DNA of 64,000 bases from Amycolatopsis alkalitolerans (GTDB lineage Bacteria > Actinomycetota > Actinomycetes > Mycobacteriales > Pseudonocardiaceae): NCBI RefSeq assembly GCF_006152065.1, contig NZ_VDFW01000031.1, positions 1 to 64,000 of the forward strand, written 5' to 3'. The position numbers and the translations under genes were made by a program. Below, one piece after another: positions 51,584-59,897 of this stretch (position 1 is its first letter; each line of letters begins with the position of its first letter). The notes below the pieces were generated by a model, which saw nothing but the letters and a program-made list of their open reading frames with translations, made no database searches and had not been told where the DNA came from.

Positions 51584-52594
51584 TCAGCCCAGGTACGCCG
51601 CGACGAGCTCCACCAGGTCGAGCGTCCGGTTGGCGTAGCCCCATTCGTTGTCGTACCAGCCGAAGACCTTCGCGATGTTGCCGTCGGCCTTGGTCAGGCC
51701 CGCGTCGAACACGCACGACGCGGGATCGCCCACGATGTCGCGCGAGACGATCGGGGCCTCGGTGTAACGCAGCACCCGCTTGAGGCTGCCGGACGCCGCG
51801 TCCGCGAAGGCGCGGTTGACCTGCCCGGCGGTCACCGGCTCGGCCAGTTCGACGGTCAGGTCGGTCAGCGACCCGTCCTCCACCGGCACCCGCACGGCGA
51901 TCCCGTCGAGGCGCCCGGCCAGCTCCGGGATGACCTCGCCGATCGCGCGGGCGGCGCCGGTGCTGGTCGGGATCAGGTTCACCGCCGCCGAGCGGGCGCG
52001 CCGCAGGTCCTTGTGCGGGGCGTCGAGCAGGGACTGGTCGTTGGTGTAGCTGTGGATCGTGGTCATCATGCCGCGCCGGATGCCGAACGAGCGGTGCAGC
52101 ACGGTCACCATCGGCGCCAGGCAGTTCGTGGTGCACGAGGCGTTCGAGACGACGTGGTGGCGGTCGGGGTCGTAGACCTCGTCGTTGATCCCGACCACGA
52201 TCGTCGCGTCCATGTCCTTGCCCGGCGCCGATACGATCACCTTGCGCGCTCCCGCGTCCAGGTGCTGCGCGGCGGCCTGGCGGCTGCGGAACAGGCCGGT
52301 GGACTCGATCACGACGTCCACGTCCAGCTCACCCCACGGCAGCTGTGCCGGATCCGGCTGGTCGATGACGTGGATCGTCTGCCTGCCCACCGACATGGTG
52401 GACTTGTGCACCCGCACCGGGGTCTCCAGCGGGCCGTAGGTCGAATCGAACTCCAGCAGGTGCGCCAGCGTCTCCGGCGAGGTCAGGTCGTTGACCGCGA
52501 CCACCTCGACCTCCCCGTCCGGCTGCTCCAGCACGCACCGCAGCACGTCCCGCCCGATCCGGCCGAAACCGTTGATCGCCACGCGAATCGCCAT
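51584..52594 (-). CDS. gap: Glyceraldehyde-3-phosphate dehydrogenase
   Basis: 336 aa. INGFGRIGRDVLR (NAD fold), VNDLT (Asp36, NAD-specific), SNASCTTNCLAP with catalytic C154, and the substrate motifs HSYTNDQ, STGAAR, NEWGYANR. Complete type I GAPDH. It is convergent with the ALDH and divergent from the PNPOx-like gene, with DevR-type boxes in between. This looks like a second GAPDH, possibly in a stress role; the main glycolytic copy is not in the window. Confidence 0.92.
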   Translation of the reverse strand: MAIRVAINGFGRIGRDVLRCVLEQPDGEVEVVAVNDLTSPETLAHLLEFDSTYGPLETPVRVHKSTMSVGRQTIHVIDQPDPAQLPWGELDVDVVIESTGLFRSRQAAAQHLDAGARKVIVSAPGKDMDATIVVGINDEVYDPDRHHVVSNASCTTNCLAPMVTVLHRSFGIRRGMMTTIHSYTNDQSLLDAPHKDLRRARSAAVNLIPTSTGAARAIGEVIPELAGRLDGIAVRVPVEDGSLTDLTVELAEPVTAGQVNRAFADAASGSLKRVLRYTEAPIVSRDIVGDPASCVFDAGLTKADGNIAKVFGWYDNEWGYANRTLDLVELVAAYLG

Positions 52595-52650
52595 CTCTCC
52601 TCCTTCTCGTGTCCGCGTCCGATGGTGGGCGTAGCGCGGCGCGCGGCCTA

Positions 52651-52688
52651 GGGACTAAGTTCCTCAACCACGGGGACCACCCGGACCC
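52651..52688. promoter_or_regulatory. DevR-type box pair before PNPOx-like gene
   Basis: GGGACTAAGTTCCT (52651-52664) matches a relaxed DosR core at 12 of 14 positions. A weaker GGGACCACCCGGACCC begins 22 bp on, at 52673. They lie about 62 bp before the start at 52726 and 57 bp before the divergent gap gene. Confidence 0.55.
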
Positions 52689-52725
52689 GATCGCGATCAT
52701 CCTTTGTGGACTGAAGGAGAGCGGC

Positions 52726-53094
52726 GTGCCGACGAGAACGCTGTCGCACGGCGAATGCGTGCGGCTGATCCGCTCGCCGCAGCGGTTCCGGCCGGTCCTG
52801 GCCTCGATCGACGGGCAGGATCCGGTGTCGCTGACGTGTTTCGTGCGCGACGACGGGGACCTGCTGGTCCCCGCGGGCGCGGACCGGGCGCTGGTCCGCC
52901 GTGCGGCCGGGCGGACCGTGACGATCACGGTGACCCAGCGGAACCTGCACGCGCCCGGCGGATGGACCGTGACCGGCATCGGGCTCGCGCGCCCGCTGGC
53001 CGCCGCGGAGCGGCCGCGTGGCATCAGCGCGGACTTCGGCCTGGGCCTGCGCGTGGAGATCGCGCGGCTCACCGGCGCGGTGGAAGAAGGCTGA
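52726..53094 (+). CDS. Pyridoxamine-5'-phosphate oxidase-like flavin-binding protein
   Basis: 122 aa. A split-barrel fold is suggested by LSHGECVRLIRSPQRFRPVLASIDGQDPVSLTCFVRDDGDLLVP and the later TVTITVTQRNLHAPGGWTVTGIGLARPL. Short PNPOx-like proteins of this kind belong to the dormancy regulon in mycobacteria. GTG 52726 follows AAGGAGAG. It ends just before the hairpin at 53100. Cofactor and reaction are inferred. Confidence 0.65.
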   Translation: MPTRTLSHGECVRLIRSPQRFRPVLASIDGQDPVSLTCFVRDDGDLLVPAGADRALVRRAAGRTVTITVTQRNLHAPGGWTVTGIGLARPLAAAERPRGISADFGLGLRVEIARLTGAVEEG

Positions 53095-53099
53095 AAAAC

Positions 53100-53126
53100 G
53101 CCGGCACCCGGGTGTGGGGTGCCGGC
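53100..53126. terminator. Bidirectional hairpin terminator
   Basis: GCCGGCACCC (53100-53109) pairs with GGGTGCCGGC (53117-53126) in a perfect 10-bp stem, loop 7 nt, between two convergent genes. AAAAA precedes on the plus strand, giving T-rich sequence for the minus strand transcript of hsp20. No strong U-tract on the plus strand. Confidence 0.75.
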
Positions 53127-53135
53127 GCCCGGCGG

Positions 53136-53531
53136 TCACTCCGCTGTCTCGACCGGGATCTCGCGTGCCTTGGTCTTGCCCTGCACCGGGATCCTGACCT
53201 CGAGGACACCCGCCTCGTAGCCGGCCGTCACCTGCGCGGCATCCGCGCCTTCGGGCAGCCGGACGGTCCGGGCGAACGTGCCGTACGCGAACTCCGTGTG
53301 CCCCCGGTCGTGCTTGACGAACTTCCGCTCGGCCTGCAGCCGCAGCTCGCCCCGCTCGACGGTGACATGGATGTCCTCCTTGGGGTCCATCCCAGGGAGC
53401 TCGGCACGCACGACGTACGTCCCGTCCTCGACGTAGTCCTCGACACGGACAGGGTGCTGGTCGCCGAACTCATCCTCCAGCAGGCGGAACACGTCCGGAA
53501 TGAACGTGGGCCGTGGGATCAAAGTCGCCAT
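53136..53531 (-). CDS. Hsp20/alpha-crystallin small heat-shock protein
   Basis: 131 aa. Alpha-crystallin domain: VEDYVEDGTYVVRAELPGMDPKEDIHVTVERGELRLQAER and the conserved GVLEVRIPV near the end, with C-terminal RIPV-type I-x-I/V tail. Relatives of HspX/Acr, the dormancy chaperone of mycobacteria. ATG 53531. A DevR-type box lies 90 bp upstream. It prevents aggregation of unfolded proteins. Confidence 0.92.
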   Translation of the reverse strand: MATLIPRPTFIPDVFRLLEDEFGDQHPVRVEDYVEDGTYVVRAELPGMDPKEDIHVTVERGELRLQAERKFVKHDRGHTEFAYGTFARTVRLPEGADAAQVTAGYEAGVLEVRIPVQGKTKAREIPVETAE

Positions 53532-53598
53532 CGCCGTTCTCCTCTCTCCCGTTGTCGCTGACACCTTCAGGCAAGTCCGGGCCGCGCGTGCCCGGCCA

Positions 53599-53634
53599 GG
53601 GTTGCAGGTCACTGATCCGGAGGACTTCCGTCCC
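53599..53634. promoter_or_regulatory. DevR-type boxes between hsp20 and DUF3048 gene
   Basis: AGGACTTCCGTCCC (53621-53634) matches a relaxed DosR core at 12 of 14. A copy GTGACCTGCAACCC on the minus strand (53599-53612) is 22 bp away, nearer hsp20. They are about 68-103 bp before hsp20 and 112 bp before the gene at 53746. Confidence 0.5.
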
Positions 53635-53745
53635 TGCCCGATTCCTGTCCACAATGGACCGAAAAGGGGTCCTTCGGCAGCTGCGGGCGGGTACGCGGCG
53701 GCGGGACGATGGCGTTTCGGGGGTACCCAGGAGGGAGACAGGGGT

Positions 53746-54678
53746 ATGCGGCGCAAGCAGGTCCTGGTGCTGGTCGCGGTCGTGGTCGTGCTGGCCGCCG
53801 CGGCGCTGGTGGCGGTCTTCCTGATCCGGTCGCCGGGCGGGAACGAGTCGGCGAGCCCACCGCCGCCGGGCGCGCGGCCGGCCGGGCCGGTACTGGTGGT
53901 GAAGATCGACAACGTGGCCGAGGCACGGCCGGCGACCGGCCTCGGTTCGGCCGACGTGATCTACGTCGAGCCGGTGGAAGGCGGGCTGACCCGGATCGCG
54001 GCGGTGTTCACGGCGAACCGGCCGGCGGTGATCGGGCCTGTGCGCAGCGCGCGTGAAACGGACCTCGATCTGCTGGGGCAGTACGGGCGTCCGGTATTCG
54101 CCTATTCGGGTGCCGCTCCCCCGGTCGTGCAGGCGCTGCACGCGGCTCCGGTGTCCGATCGGGTGGTCAACGCCTCGCCCGGCGACACGCCGGACGCGTA
54201 CTTCCGCCAGGGCGGCAACGCGCCGCACAACCTGTACCTGCACCCGGCGGCGCTGCCGACCAGCCAGGGGACCTCGCCCGAAGCGGTACTGCCGCGCGGG
54301 TCGGCGCCGGCCGGGGGGACGCCGGCCACGGACCAGACCGCCACGCTGGGCGGGGTCGCCTTCGGTTTTCACTGGGACGGCGAGCGCTGGCAGATCTCGA
54401 TGAGCGGCACCCCGTTCACCTCGACGGAATCCGGGCAGCTGTCCGCGGCGACGGTGATCGTGCAGCGGGTGACGGCCACGACGGGCGGCCTCGTCGGCGC
54501 CTCGCCGGTGGCGCGCACGATCGGCACCGGCCAGGTGACGGTCCTGCGTGACGGGCAGGCCTTCCACGGCACCTGGTCGCGGCCTTCGCTGACCGCGGGC
54601 ACGAGTTTCGCCACCGATTCGGGTGCGCTGCTGACCGCGGCCCCCGGCCCGGTCTGGATCCTCCTGGCCCCAACGTAG
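53746..54678 (+). CDS. DUF3048-family extracytoplasmic protein
   Basis: 310 aa. One N-terminal membrane helix (VLVLVAVVVVLAAAALVAVFLI), then the DUF3048 pattern VVKIDNVAEARPATGLGSADVIYVEPVEGGLTRIAAVF, GPVRSARETDLDLL, NAPHNLYLHP and FHGTWSRPS. YerB-like proteins of this family are lipoproteins or membrane-anchored and poorly understood. ATG 53746 follows GGAGGGAGA. It may share regulation with hsp20, divergent. Confidence 0.8.
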   Translation: MRRKQVLVLVAVVVVLAAAALVAVFLIRSPGGNESASPPPPGARPAGPVLVVKIDNVAEARPATGLGSADVIYVEPVEGGLTRIAAVFTANRPAVIGPVRSARETDLDLLGQYGRPVFAYSGAAPPVVQALHAAPVSDRVVNASPGDTPDAYFRQGGNAPHNLYLHPAALPTSQGTSPEAVLPRGSAPAGGTPATDQTATLGGVAFGFHWDGERWQISMSGTPFTSTESGQLSAATVIVQRVTATTGGLVGASPVARTIGTGQVTVLRDGQAFHGTWSRPSLTAGTSFATDSGALLTAAPGPVWILLAPT

Positions 54679-54709
54679 AGTTCGTCGTTCGGGGAGGCGG
54701 GTTCGGCCG

Positions 54710-55498
54710 TCAGGTGATGCGGAGGGCGAGTTGTTCGTTGTTCGAGGTGTAGCAGAGGTATTCGAAGGTGATGCCGGAGCGGGCGACGAACTCTTGCCAG
54801 GCGCGGTGTTCGTGTTCTTCCCAGTTGGGGTAGTTGAAGTATTCGTCGAACAGCACGATGCTGCCGGGTTGTAGCCGGTGGCCGAGTTGTTCGAGCACGG
54901 TCGCGGTGGAGGAGTACAGGTCGGCGTCCAGGTGCAGGAAGGCGACGGGGCCGGGATGGTCGGCGAGGAACCCGGGTAGCGTGTCGTCGAACCAGCCCAC
55001 GACGAGCCGTGCGCCGTCCACCTCGGGTATTTCACCGGTGTTGAACGCGCCGGCGGGGATGTTGGGCCGCCAGGCCTCGGGCAGTCCCTGGAATGAGTCG
55101 AATCCGTAGATGTCGCGGCCGGGCAGTGCGGTGGTGATGGTCTTGAGGGTGCTGCCGCTGAACACCCCGAACTCCAGGACGAGCCCGTCGGCGGGCACGT
55201 GCGCGAGGCAGTGCCGCAGGGTTTCCTCGGGATGCGGGAAGGTGGTGATGGTGGGCATGTGGTGGCGGGCGAACCGTTCGGTGCTGGCGACCGCGGCCCG
55301 TTCCCCGGCCGCGTGGATGTCGCGGCGGGCGCGGAACTCGATCTCCCGCATGGCGTGCGTCAGGCGCGCGGATTCGTCGCGCACGTCCCGCCGGAGTTCG
55401 CTGATCAGCGCCTCCACCCGGGCGTGCTGACGGTCGGCGGCTTCGTCGGCGATCCGGACCAGTTTGGCCCGTAGCCCGTGCCGGAGCCGATCGAACAT
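54710..55498 (-). CDS. TylF/MycF-type class I methyltransferase
   Basis: 262 aa. An N-terminal ~70-aa helical extension (possible coiled coil, RRDVRDESARLTHAMREIEFRARRD) precedes the methyltransferase: LVLEFGVFSGSTLKTI (SAM motif I), IYGFDSFQGLPE, FLHLDADLYSSTATVLEQL and IVLFDEYFNYPNWEEHEHRA. Family members are sugar O-methyltransferases (macrocin). It follows GlfT2 by 12 bp and may modify a cell-wall galactan or a glycolipid. Substrate is inferred. Confidence 0.8.
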   Translation of the reverse strand: MFDRLRHGLRAKLVRIADEAADRQHARVEALISELRRDVRDESARLTHAMREIEFRARRDIHAAGERAAVASTERFARHHMPTITTFPHPEETLRHCLAHVPADGLVLEFGVFSGSTLKTITTALPGRDIYGFDSFQGLPEAWRPNIPAGAFNTGEIPEVDGARLVVGWFDDTLPGFLADHPGPVAFLHLDADLYSSTATVLEQLGHRLQPGSIVLFDEYFNYPNWEEHEHRAWQEFVARSGITFEYLCYTSNNEQLALRIT

Positions 55499-55510
55499 GG
55501 CGTCTCCCCT

Positions 55511-57307
55511 TTACTCGTTGCCGAACAGCCTCGTCCAGTTCTCCCGGGTGACCAGGTCCGGCAGCGCGGCCCGGTACCGGTGGCCGGCGCGCCGGCCCTC
55601 ACGCAGGAACCGCACCAGCACACGCGTACCACGTGAGGCCAGTGCCCGCAGCGCGACCGGGTCCCGCTCGCGCAGCCGCACGCCGTTTTGTGCCGGGTCG
55701 GTCACCACGGCCTTGCCGTACAGCGACACGTGCCACCAGTGGTTGTGCCGGGCGGCGATCGTCGCGGGGCCACGGGTGCGCCCCAGCACCTGGTACACCG
55801 CGCGTTTCGCGAGCACGAGGTTCGGTTTAGACGGTGTCGGCTCGGGGACCTGGACCGGCAGCACCGGCGCGCCGTACGAGGGGTGCACCACCGTTTCCGG
55901 GTAGTCCGCACGCAGCTTGCGGATCGCCGCCGCGGCCTGCACCCCGCCGTCGGCCAGCACGTCGGGTCCGCGCAGGAAATCCTCCACCGCGCTGATCAGC
56001 GTGCGCGCGAGCCCGTACCGCATCGAGCTCAGATACCGCCACAGCTCCCCGAACAGGAACCACGCCGTGCCCGCGATCGCGAACTCGCCGTGCAGCGCGC
56101 TGACCACGAGCGCGTTGCGGAGACTGAAGTAGCGCGACCAGTCGTCCCAGTCCTTCCACGAAAAGTCCGCGTGCCACACCCCCGCCCCGGCCAGGGTGAC
56201 GGTCGCGAACCCGGCGTCGCGTGCCCGCAGCCCGTACTCGATGTCGTCCCACTGGAAGAACATCGGCAGCGGGTACCCGACGCCGGCGAGCACCTGCGGC
56301 GGGATCACGCAGGACCACCAGGCGTTGTATTCGGCGTCCACGCGGATCTCCTGGCGCGTGGAGGTCATGTCGGCGTCGCGCACGGCCTCGGGCACCGCGC
56401 GCCCGGCCCGCAGGCGCGCCAGATCGGTCCCCTCGGCACCGACGTGCAGCCGGGCCGGGTGCAGCAACTGCAGCATCTGCCCGCCCACGATCGCCGGTTT
56501 CGCCGTGGACGTGGCGAACGCGAGCATGCGCAGCACCGTGTCGGGCTCGGGCACGATGTCGTCGTCCATCAGCAGCACATACGGCCAGGTCCCCGGATCG
56601 CCGCTGGTGGCCTCGACCATGCCGCGGGTGAACCCCCCGGCCCCACCGAGGTTCGGCTGGCGAACATAGCGCAACACCTCACCCAACGCGTCCCCGACCT
56701 CGGCGAACCCCGGCCGCGAGGACACCGGATCGCTGCCCTGGTCCACGACGTACACCGCGTCCAAGCCCGCGACGCACTCGGCGTCGGCCGCCAGCGTCCG
56801 CAGGGTAGCCACGCACTCATCAGCCCGGTTATACGTGCAGATCGCCACCACCGCGCCGCGCTCATCCGCGGGTGCCACGACCTCCCAGCGCACCTCACCG
56901 GCGATCAACGGCTCGGTGCCCGTGGTGAACTCCAGCCACAACGCGCCGCCGTCGGCGAACTGGTCAAGACCAGCCTGCAACTCGCACGGCCCCGCCGAGG
57001 GCACCCGCACGCTGTCCACCGCACGCGGGCGCCCGTCGCTGTCAGACGCCATCAGCCGGATCCGGCCTTCCCCCTGCGCCATCACCCGCACATACACCCG
57101 CTCAACCGGGGTCCACCGCTGCCAATAACTCGCGGGAAACCGGCCGAAGTAGGTGTTCGTCGTGACCCGGGCGTTGGGCTGCACCCGCAGCCGCGCCCGC
57201 TCCGCGACCACCACCCCGCACTCCGTCTCGACATACAACCCCTCAGGCTCCAGATCACGCGGCGGCGCGAAGAACGTCCGCTGCACCAGCCGTGCCGTTC
57301 CAGTCAT
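55511..57307 (-). CDS. glfT2: Galactofuranosyltransferase GlfT2
   Basis: 598 aa. The N-terminal beta-sandwich has TNTYFGRFPASYWQRWTPV. The GT-A domain has VVAICTYNRADECVATL, YVRQPNLGGAGGFTRGM, LMDDDIVPEPDTVLRM (DDD metal motif), AWWSCVIPP, WDDIEYGLRARDAG (catalytic WDDIE) and HADFSWKDWDDWS. This is the bifunctional beta-1,5/1,6 galactan polymerase of arabinogalactan assembly, acting at the inner membrane face on decaprenyl-linked acceptor. ATG 57307, coupled to the relic upstream. It supports a mycolata-type wall. Confidence 0.93.
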   Translation of the reverse strand: MTGTARLVQRTFFAPPRDLEPEGLYVETECGVVVAERARLRVQPNARVTTNTYFGRFPASYWQRWTPVERVYVRVMAQGEGRIRLMASDSDGRPRAVDSVRVPSAGPCELQAGLDQFADGGALWLEFTTGTEPLIAGEVRWEVVAPADERGAVVAICTYNRADECVATLRTLAADAECVAGLDAVYVVDQGSDPVSSRPGFAEVGDALGEVLRYVRQPNLGGAGGFTRGMVEATSGDPGTWPYVLLMDDDIVPEPDTVLRMLAFATSTAKPAIVGGQMLQLLHPARLHVGAEGTDLARLRAGRAVPEAVRDADMTSTRQEIRVDAEYNAWWSCVIPPQVLAGVGYPLPMFFQWDDIEYGLRARDAGFATVTLAGAGVWHADFSWKDWDDWSRYFSLRNALVVSALHGEFAIAGTAWFLFGELWRYLSSMRYGLARTLISAVEDFLRGPDVLADGGVQAAAAIRKLRADYPETVVHPSYGAPVLPVQVPEPTPSKPNLVLAKRAVYQVLGRTRGPATIAARHNHWWHVSLYGKAVVTDPAQNGVRLRERDPVALRALASRGTRVLVRFLREGRRAGHRYRAALPDLVTRENWTRLFGNE

Positions 57308-57445
57308 CCAGCTCCCGCCTTCCGCCGGGCCCGGCGGTGCCACAGCCCGAAGGCAGCGGCTGCGACCGAGCCGATTCCGAGCGACACCAAGCCCAGGTTG
57401 AACCCCGGCGGTGCCCAGTGCAATTCGAGAGTTCCGCCGCCGTCA
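57304..57445 (-). pseudogene. C-terminal stub of a YfhO-like membrane protein
   Basis: Between gtrA and glfT2 one frame encodes about 45 residues: GGGTLELHWAPPGFNLGLVS, IGSVAAAAFGL, HRRARRKAG, then TGA overlapping the glfT2 ATG (ATGA). This is the last transmembrane helix and basic tail of the YfhO/bacterial-membrane-protein family. The rest of that ~800-aa protein is absent. A deletion seems to have left the end, which still couples translation to glfT2. Confidence 0.5.
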
Positions 57446-57820
57446 CCGGACCGTCTCCTGCCCGACGAGCACGAGCTTCGCGACCACGAACGTGACGGGC
57501 ACCGCGAACGCGGCCGCCACGAGCGGCGCCACCACCTGGTTCAGGTGCCACACGCCGACGAGCAGGTACAGCCCGGTGGAGGTGACGACCAGGTTCGTCG
57601 CGTTGGACAGCGGGAAGAGCAGGAACTTCTTCCAGGTCGGGCGGGTGCGGAAGGTGAAGGCGCAGTTGAGGAAGTACGAGCCGGTCATGCTGATCAGGAA
57701 GGCGAGCACATGCGCGGCCAGATACGGCATGAACCGGTGCAGCAGCAGGTAAAGCCCGTAGTAGGTGGCCGTGTTGAGCACGCCGACGAGGCCGAAGCGC
57801 ACCAGGCGCCCGAGCGTCAC
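57443..57820 (-). CDS. GtrA-family membrane protein
   Basis: 125 aa with four membrane helices: LVRFGLVGVLNTATYYGLYLL, AAHVLAFLISMTGSYFLNCAFTF, LSNATNLVVTSTGLYLL and AFAVPVTFVVAKLVL. GtrA proteins are proposed flippases for polyprenyl-phosphate sugars. GTG 57820 overlaps the stop of the GtrB-like glycosyltransferase (GTGA), so the two are coupled, as in other gtrAB pairs. Confidence 0.88.
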   Translation of the reverse strand: MTLGRLVRFGLVGVLNTATYYGLYLLLHRFMPYLAAHVLAFLISMTGSYFLNCAFTFRTRPTWKKFLLFPLSNATNLVVTSTGLYLLVGVWHLNQVVAPLVAAAFAVPVTFVVAKLVLVGQETVR

Positions 57821-58800
57821 CGGTCCGCCCGCGGGCGGGCGGTGACCCGTGGCAGGGGCAGCGTCGCCGGCGCGGATTCGCTCGCCTCGCGGATCAGGAA
57901 ATGCGGCCGGCGTTTCGTCTCGAAGTAGATGCGGCCCAGATACTCCCCGATCACGCCGAGGATCAGCAGTTGCAGGCCGCCGAACACGAACACCCCGCAG
58001 ATCGTCGTGACGTACCCGGGCACCGGGTTCCCCTGCACCAGCGCGGAAACCAGCACCCAGGCGGCGTAGCCGAACGCGACGAGCGTGCTCAGCGCACCGG
58101 CGTAGATCGCCAGCCGCAGGGGCCGGTTGTTGAACGACACGACCCCGTCGATGCCGTAGTCGAGCAGCTTCCTGACGGTCCATTTGCTGGTGCCGCCGGC
58201 GCGCGGCACGTTGTCGTAGCCGACGGTCACCGTGTCGAACCCGATCCACGCGAAAAGTCCCTTCGAGAAGCGGTTGTACTCGCCCATGCTCAGCAGGGCA
58301 TCCACCGCTTTCCGGTCCAGCAGGCGGAAATCGCCGAGCCCGTCGGCGATCTCGACGTCGACCATCCGGTTGATCAGCCGGTAGAACAGGTGGGCCAGGA
58401 AGGCGCGCACGCGGGGGTCCCCGGCGCGCGTGCGTCTTCGCGCGATCACCTGATCATGGCCTTCGCGCAGCAACCGCATCATTTCGGTCAGCAGCTCGGG
58501 CGGATGCTGTAGATCGGCGTCCACGATCGCCACCGCGTCACCGCAGGCCCGGCCGAGGCCGGCGAGCATCGCGGATTCCTTGCCGAAGTTCCGGCTCAGC
58601 GCCACATACCGGAACCGCTGGTCGGCCGAGAAGAACGCCCGCAGCAGCGGCAGGGTGCGGTCCGTGCTGCCGTCGTCGACGAAGATGACCTCGAACGTTC
58701 CGGCGGCCGCCGGCAGCACCTGGCGCAACCGCGCGAACAGCCGCGGCAGCGCGCGTTCCTCGTTGAAACACGGGACCACGACCGAAAGCGCGACGCTCAT
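57817..58800 (-). CDS. GtrB-like polyprenyl-phosphate glycosyltransferase (GT2)
   Basis: 327 aa. GT-A domain with LSVVVPCFNEERALPRLF, VIFVDDGSTDRTLPLL, RNFGKESAMLAGL, VDADLQHPPELL, GDFRLLDRKAVDAL and a cytosolic GTP/UDP pocket, then two C-terminal membrane helices (ALSTLVAFGYAAWVLVSAL and GVFVFGGLQLLILGVIGEYLGRIYFETKRRP). It loads glucose, mannose or another sugar onto polyprenol phosphate. ATG 58800. With GtrA and GlfT2 forms a cell-envelope glycosylation operon. The sugar is not determined. Confidence 0.9.
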   Translation of the reverse strand: MSVALSVVVPCFNEERALPRLFARLRQVLPAAAGTFEVIFVDDGSTDRTLPLLRAFFSADQRFRYVALSRNFGKESAMLAGLGRACGDAVAIVDADLQHPPELLTEMMRLLREGHDQVIARRRTRAGDPRVRAFLAHLFYRLINRMVDVEIADGLGDFRLLDRKAVDALLSMGEYNRFSKGLFAWIGFDTVTVGYDNVPRAGGTSKWTVRKLLDYGIDGVVSFNNRPLRLAIYAGALSTLVAFGYAAWVLVSALVQGNPVPGYVTTICGVFVFGGLQLLILGVIGEYLGRIYFETKRRPHFLIREASESAPATLPLPRVTARPRADR

Positions 58801-58873
58801 GCTCACCCCCACTTTCGCGGCGGCCACGGCCGCCTCACTTCTCACCTGAGCACAAGCCCACCCGCAGCCGCGG

Positions 58874-58909
58874 CGGACCTTGGTCCTCACCTGTCGGGAC
58901 CACCCGCCC
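58874..58909. promoter_or_regulatory. DevR-type boxes before galT-like gene
   Basis: CGGACCTTGGTCCT (58874-58887) shares the perfect GGACCTTGGTCC core with the 17.9-kb box. GGGACCACCCGCCC (58896-58909) is 22 bp downstream and matches a relaxed DosR core at 12 of 14. They lie 56-92 bp before the start at 58966. Confidence 0.55.
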
Positions 58910-58965
58910 TGGGCAGCGATTCCGTGTCGCGCCGACGCTTCGGTGGCAGGACAGGAGGTACGCCC

Positions 58966-59895
58966 ATGACCACGACGAGGCAGTGGCACGGCGGCGAACT
59001 ACGCTGGGACCACCTTGGCGGCGACTGGGCCGTGCTCGCGCCGGGCCGGGCCGGGCGCCCCGGCGACGTGCCCGACGCCTGCCCGTTCTGCCCGGGCCAC
59101 AACGAGGACACGCCCCAGGAGACCTGGCGGTTGCCGGGCCCGGGCGAGCCGGGCTGGCGGCTGCGGGCGGTGCGCAACCGGTACGCCCTTTCCGATCACC
59201 ACGAGGTGCTCATCGAATCCCCGCACCACGACTGGGACATCGCGGTCGCGACCGACGAGGAGGTCACCGATCTGCTGCGGGCCTGGCAGATCCGGCATCG
59301 CGCGCTCCGCCAGGACGCCGCTCAGGTCGTCGTGTTCCGCAACCGCGGCAGCGCGGCGGGCACGTCACTGTCGCATCCGCATTCGCAGATCGCCGGCCTG
59401 CCCGTGCTGTCCACCGCCGTGCGGCGCGAGCTGACGGTGATGCGCGAGCACTACGACCGCACCGGCCGCCCGTTCGCCGCCGACCTGCTCACCGGGGAGC
59501 TCGCGGCCGGTGACCGGGTCGTGCTCGCGGGCGCGCGGGCCGTCGCCTACAGCCCGTTCGCGCCCGCCGCCGAGTTCGAAGTGCGGATCGCGCCGACGCG
59601 GCACCGCGCGGATTTCGCGGCCGTGCCGGACGAAGAGCTGCCTTCGGTGGCGCACGTACTTCGCCGCGTGCTGGCCGCGCTGCGGGACGAGCTCGGCGAT
59701 CCGGCGTACAACCTGATCCTGCACACCGCCCCGGCCGGGCTGGAGCACGTGCCCTACCTGACCTGGTGGCTGCGCATCCACCCGCGCCTGGCGCTGCCGG
59801 CCGGGCTGGAGCTCGCGACGGGCGTCCCGGTCATCACCGTCCTGCCCGAAGACGCGGCCAAGCGGCTCCGCGCCCACCTGGGCGACGCGGGCTGA
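58966..59895 (+). CDS. galT: Galactose-1-phosphate uridylyltransferase-like protein
   Basis: 309 aa, HIT-superfamily. CPFCPGHNEDTP has the zinc-type CxxC, VRNRYA, HHEVLIESPHH, VVFRNRGSAAGTSLSHPHSQI (HxH with the active His), and TWWLRIHPRL. This matches GalT and the related actinobacterial DUF4931/GalT-like enzymes. GTG-free ATG 58966 with GGAGGT. DevR-type boxes upstream. It could supply UDP-galactose for galactan or have a nucleotide role in dormancy. Confidence 0.8.
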   Translation: MTTTRQWHGGELRWDHLGGDWAVLAPGRAGRPGDVPDACPFCPGHNEDTPQETWRLPGPGEPGWRLRAVRNRYALSDHHEVLIESPHHDWDIAVATDEEVTDLLRAWQIRHRALRQDAAQVVVFRNRGSAAGTSLSHPHSQIAGLPVLSTAVRRELTVMREHYDRTGRPFAADLLTGELAAGDRVVLAGARAVAYSPFAPAAEFEVRIAPTRHRADFAAVPDEELPSVAHVLRRVLAALRDELGDPAYNLILHTAPAGLEHVPYLTWWLRIHPRLALPAGLELATGVPVITVLPEDAAKRLRAHLGDAG

Positions 59896-59897
59896 GG

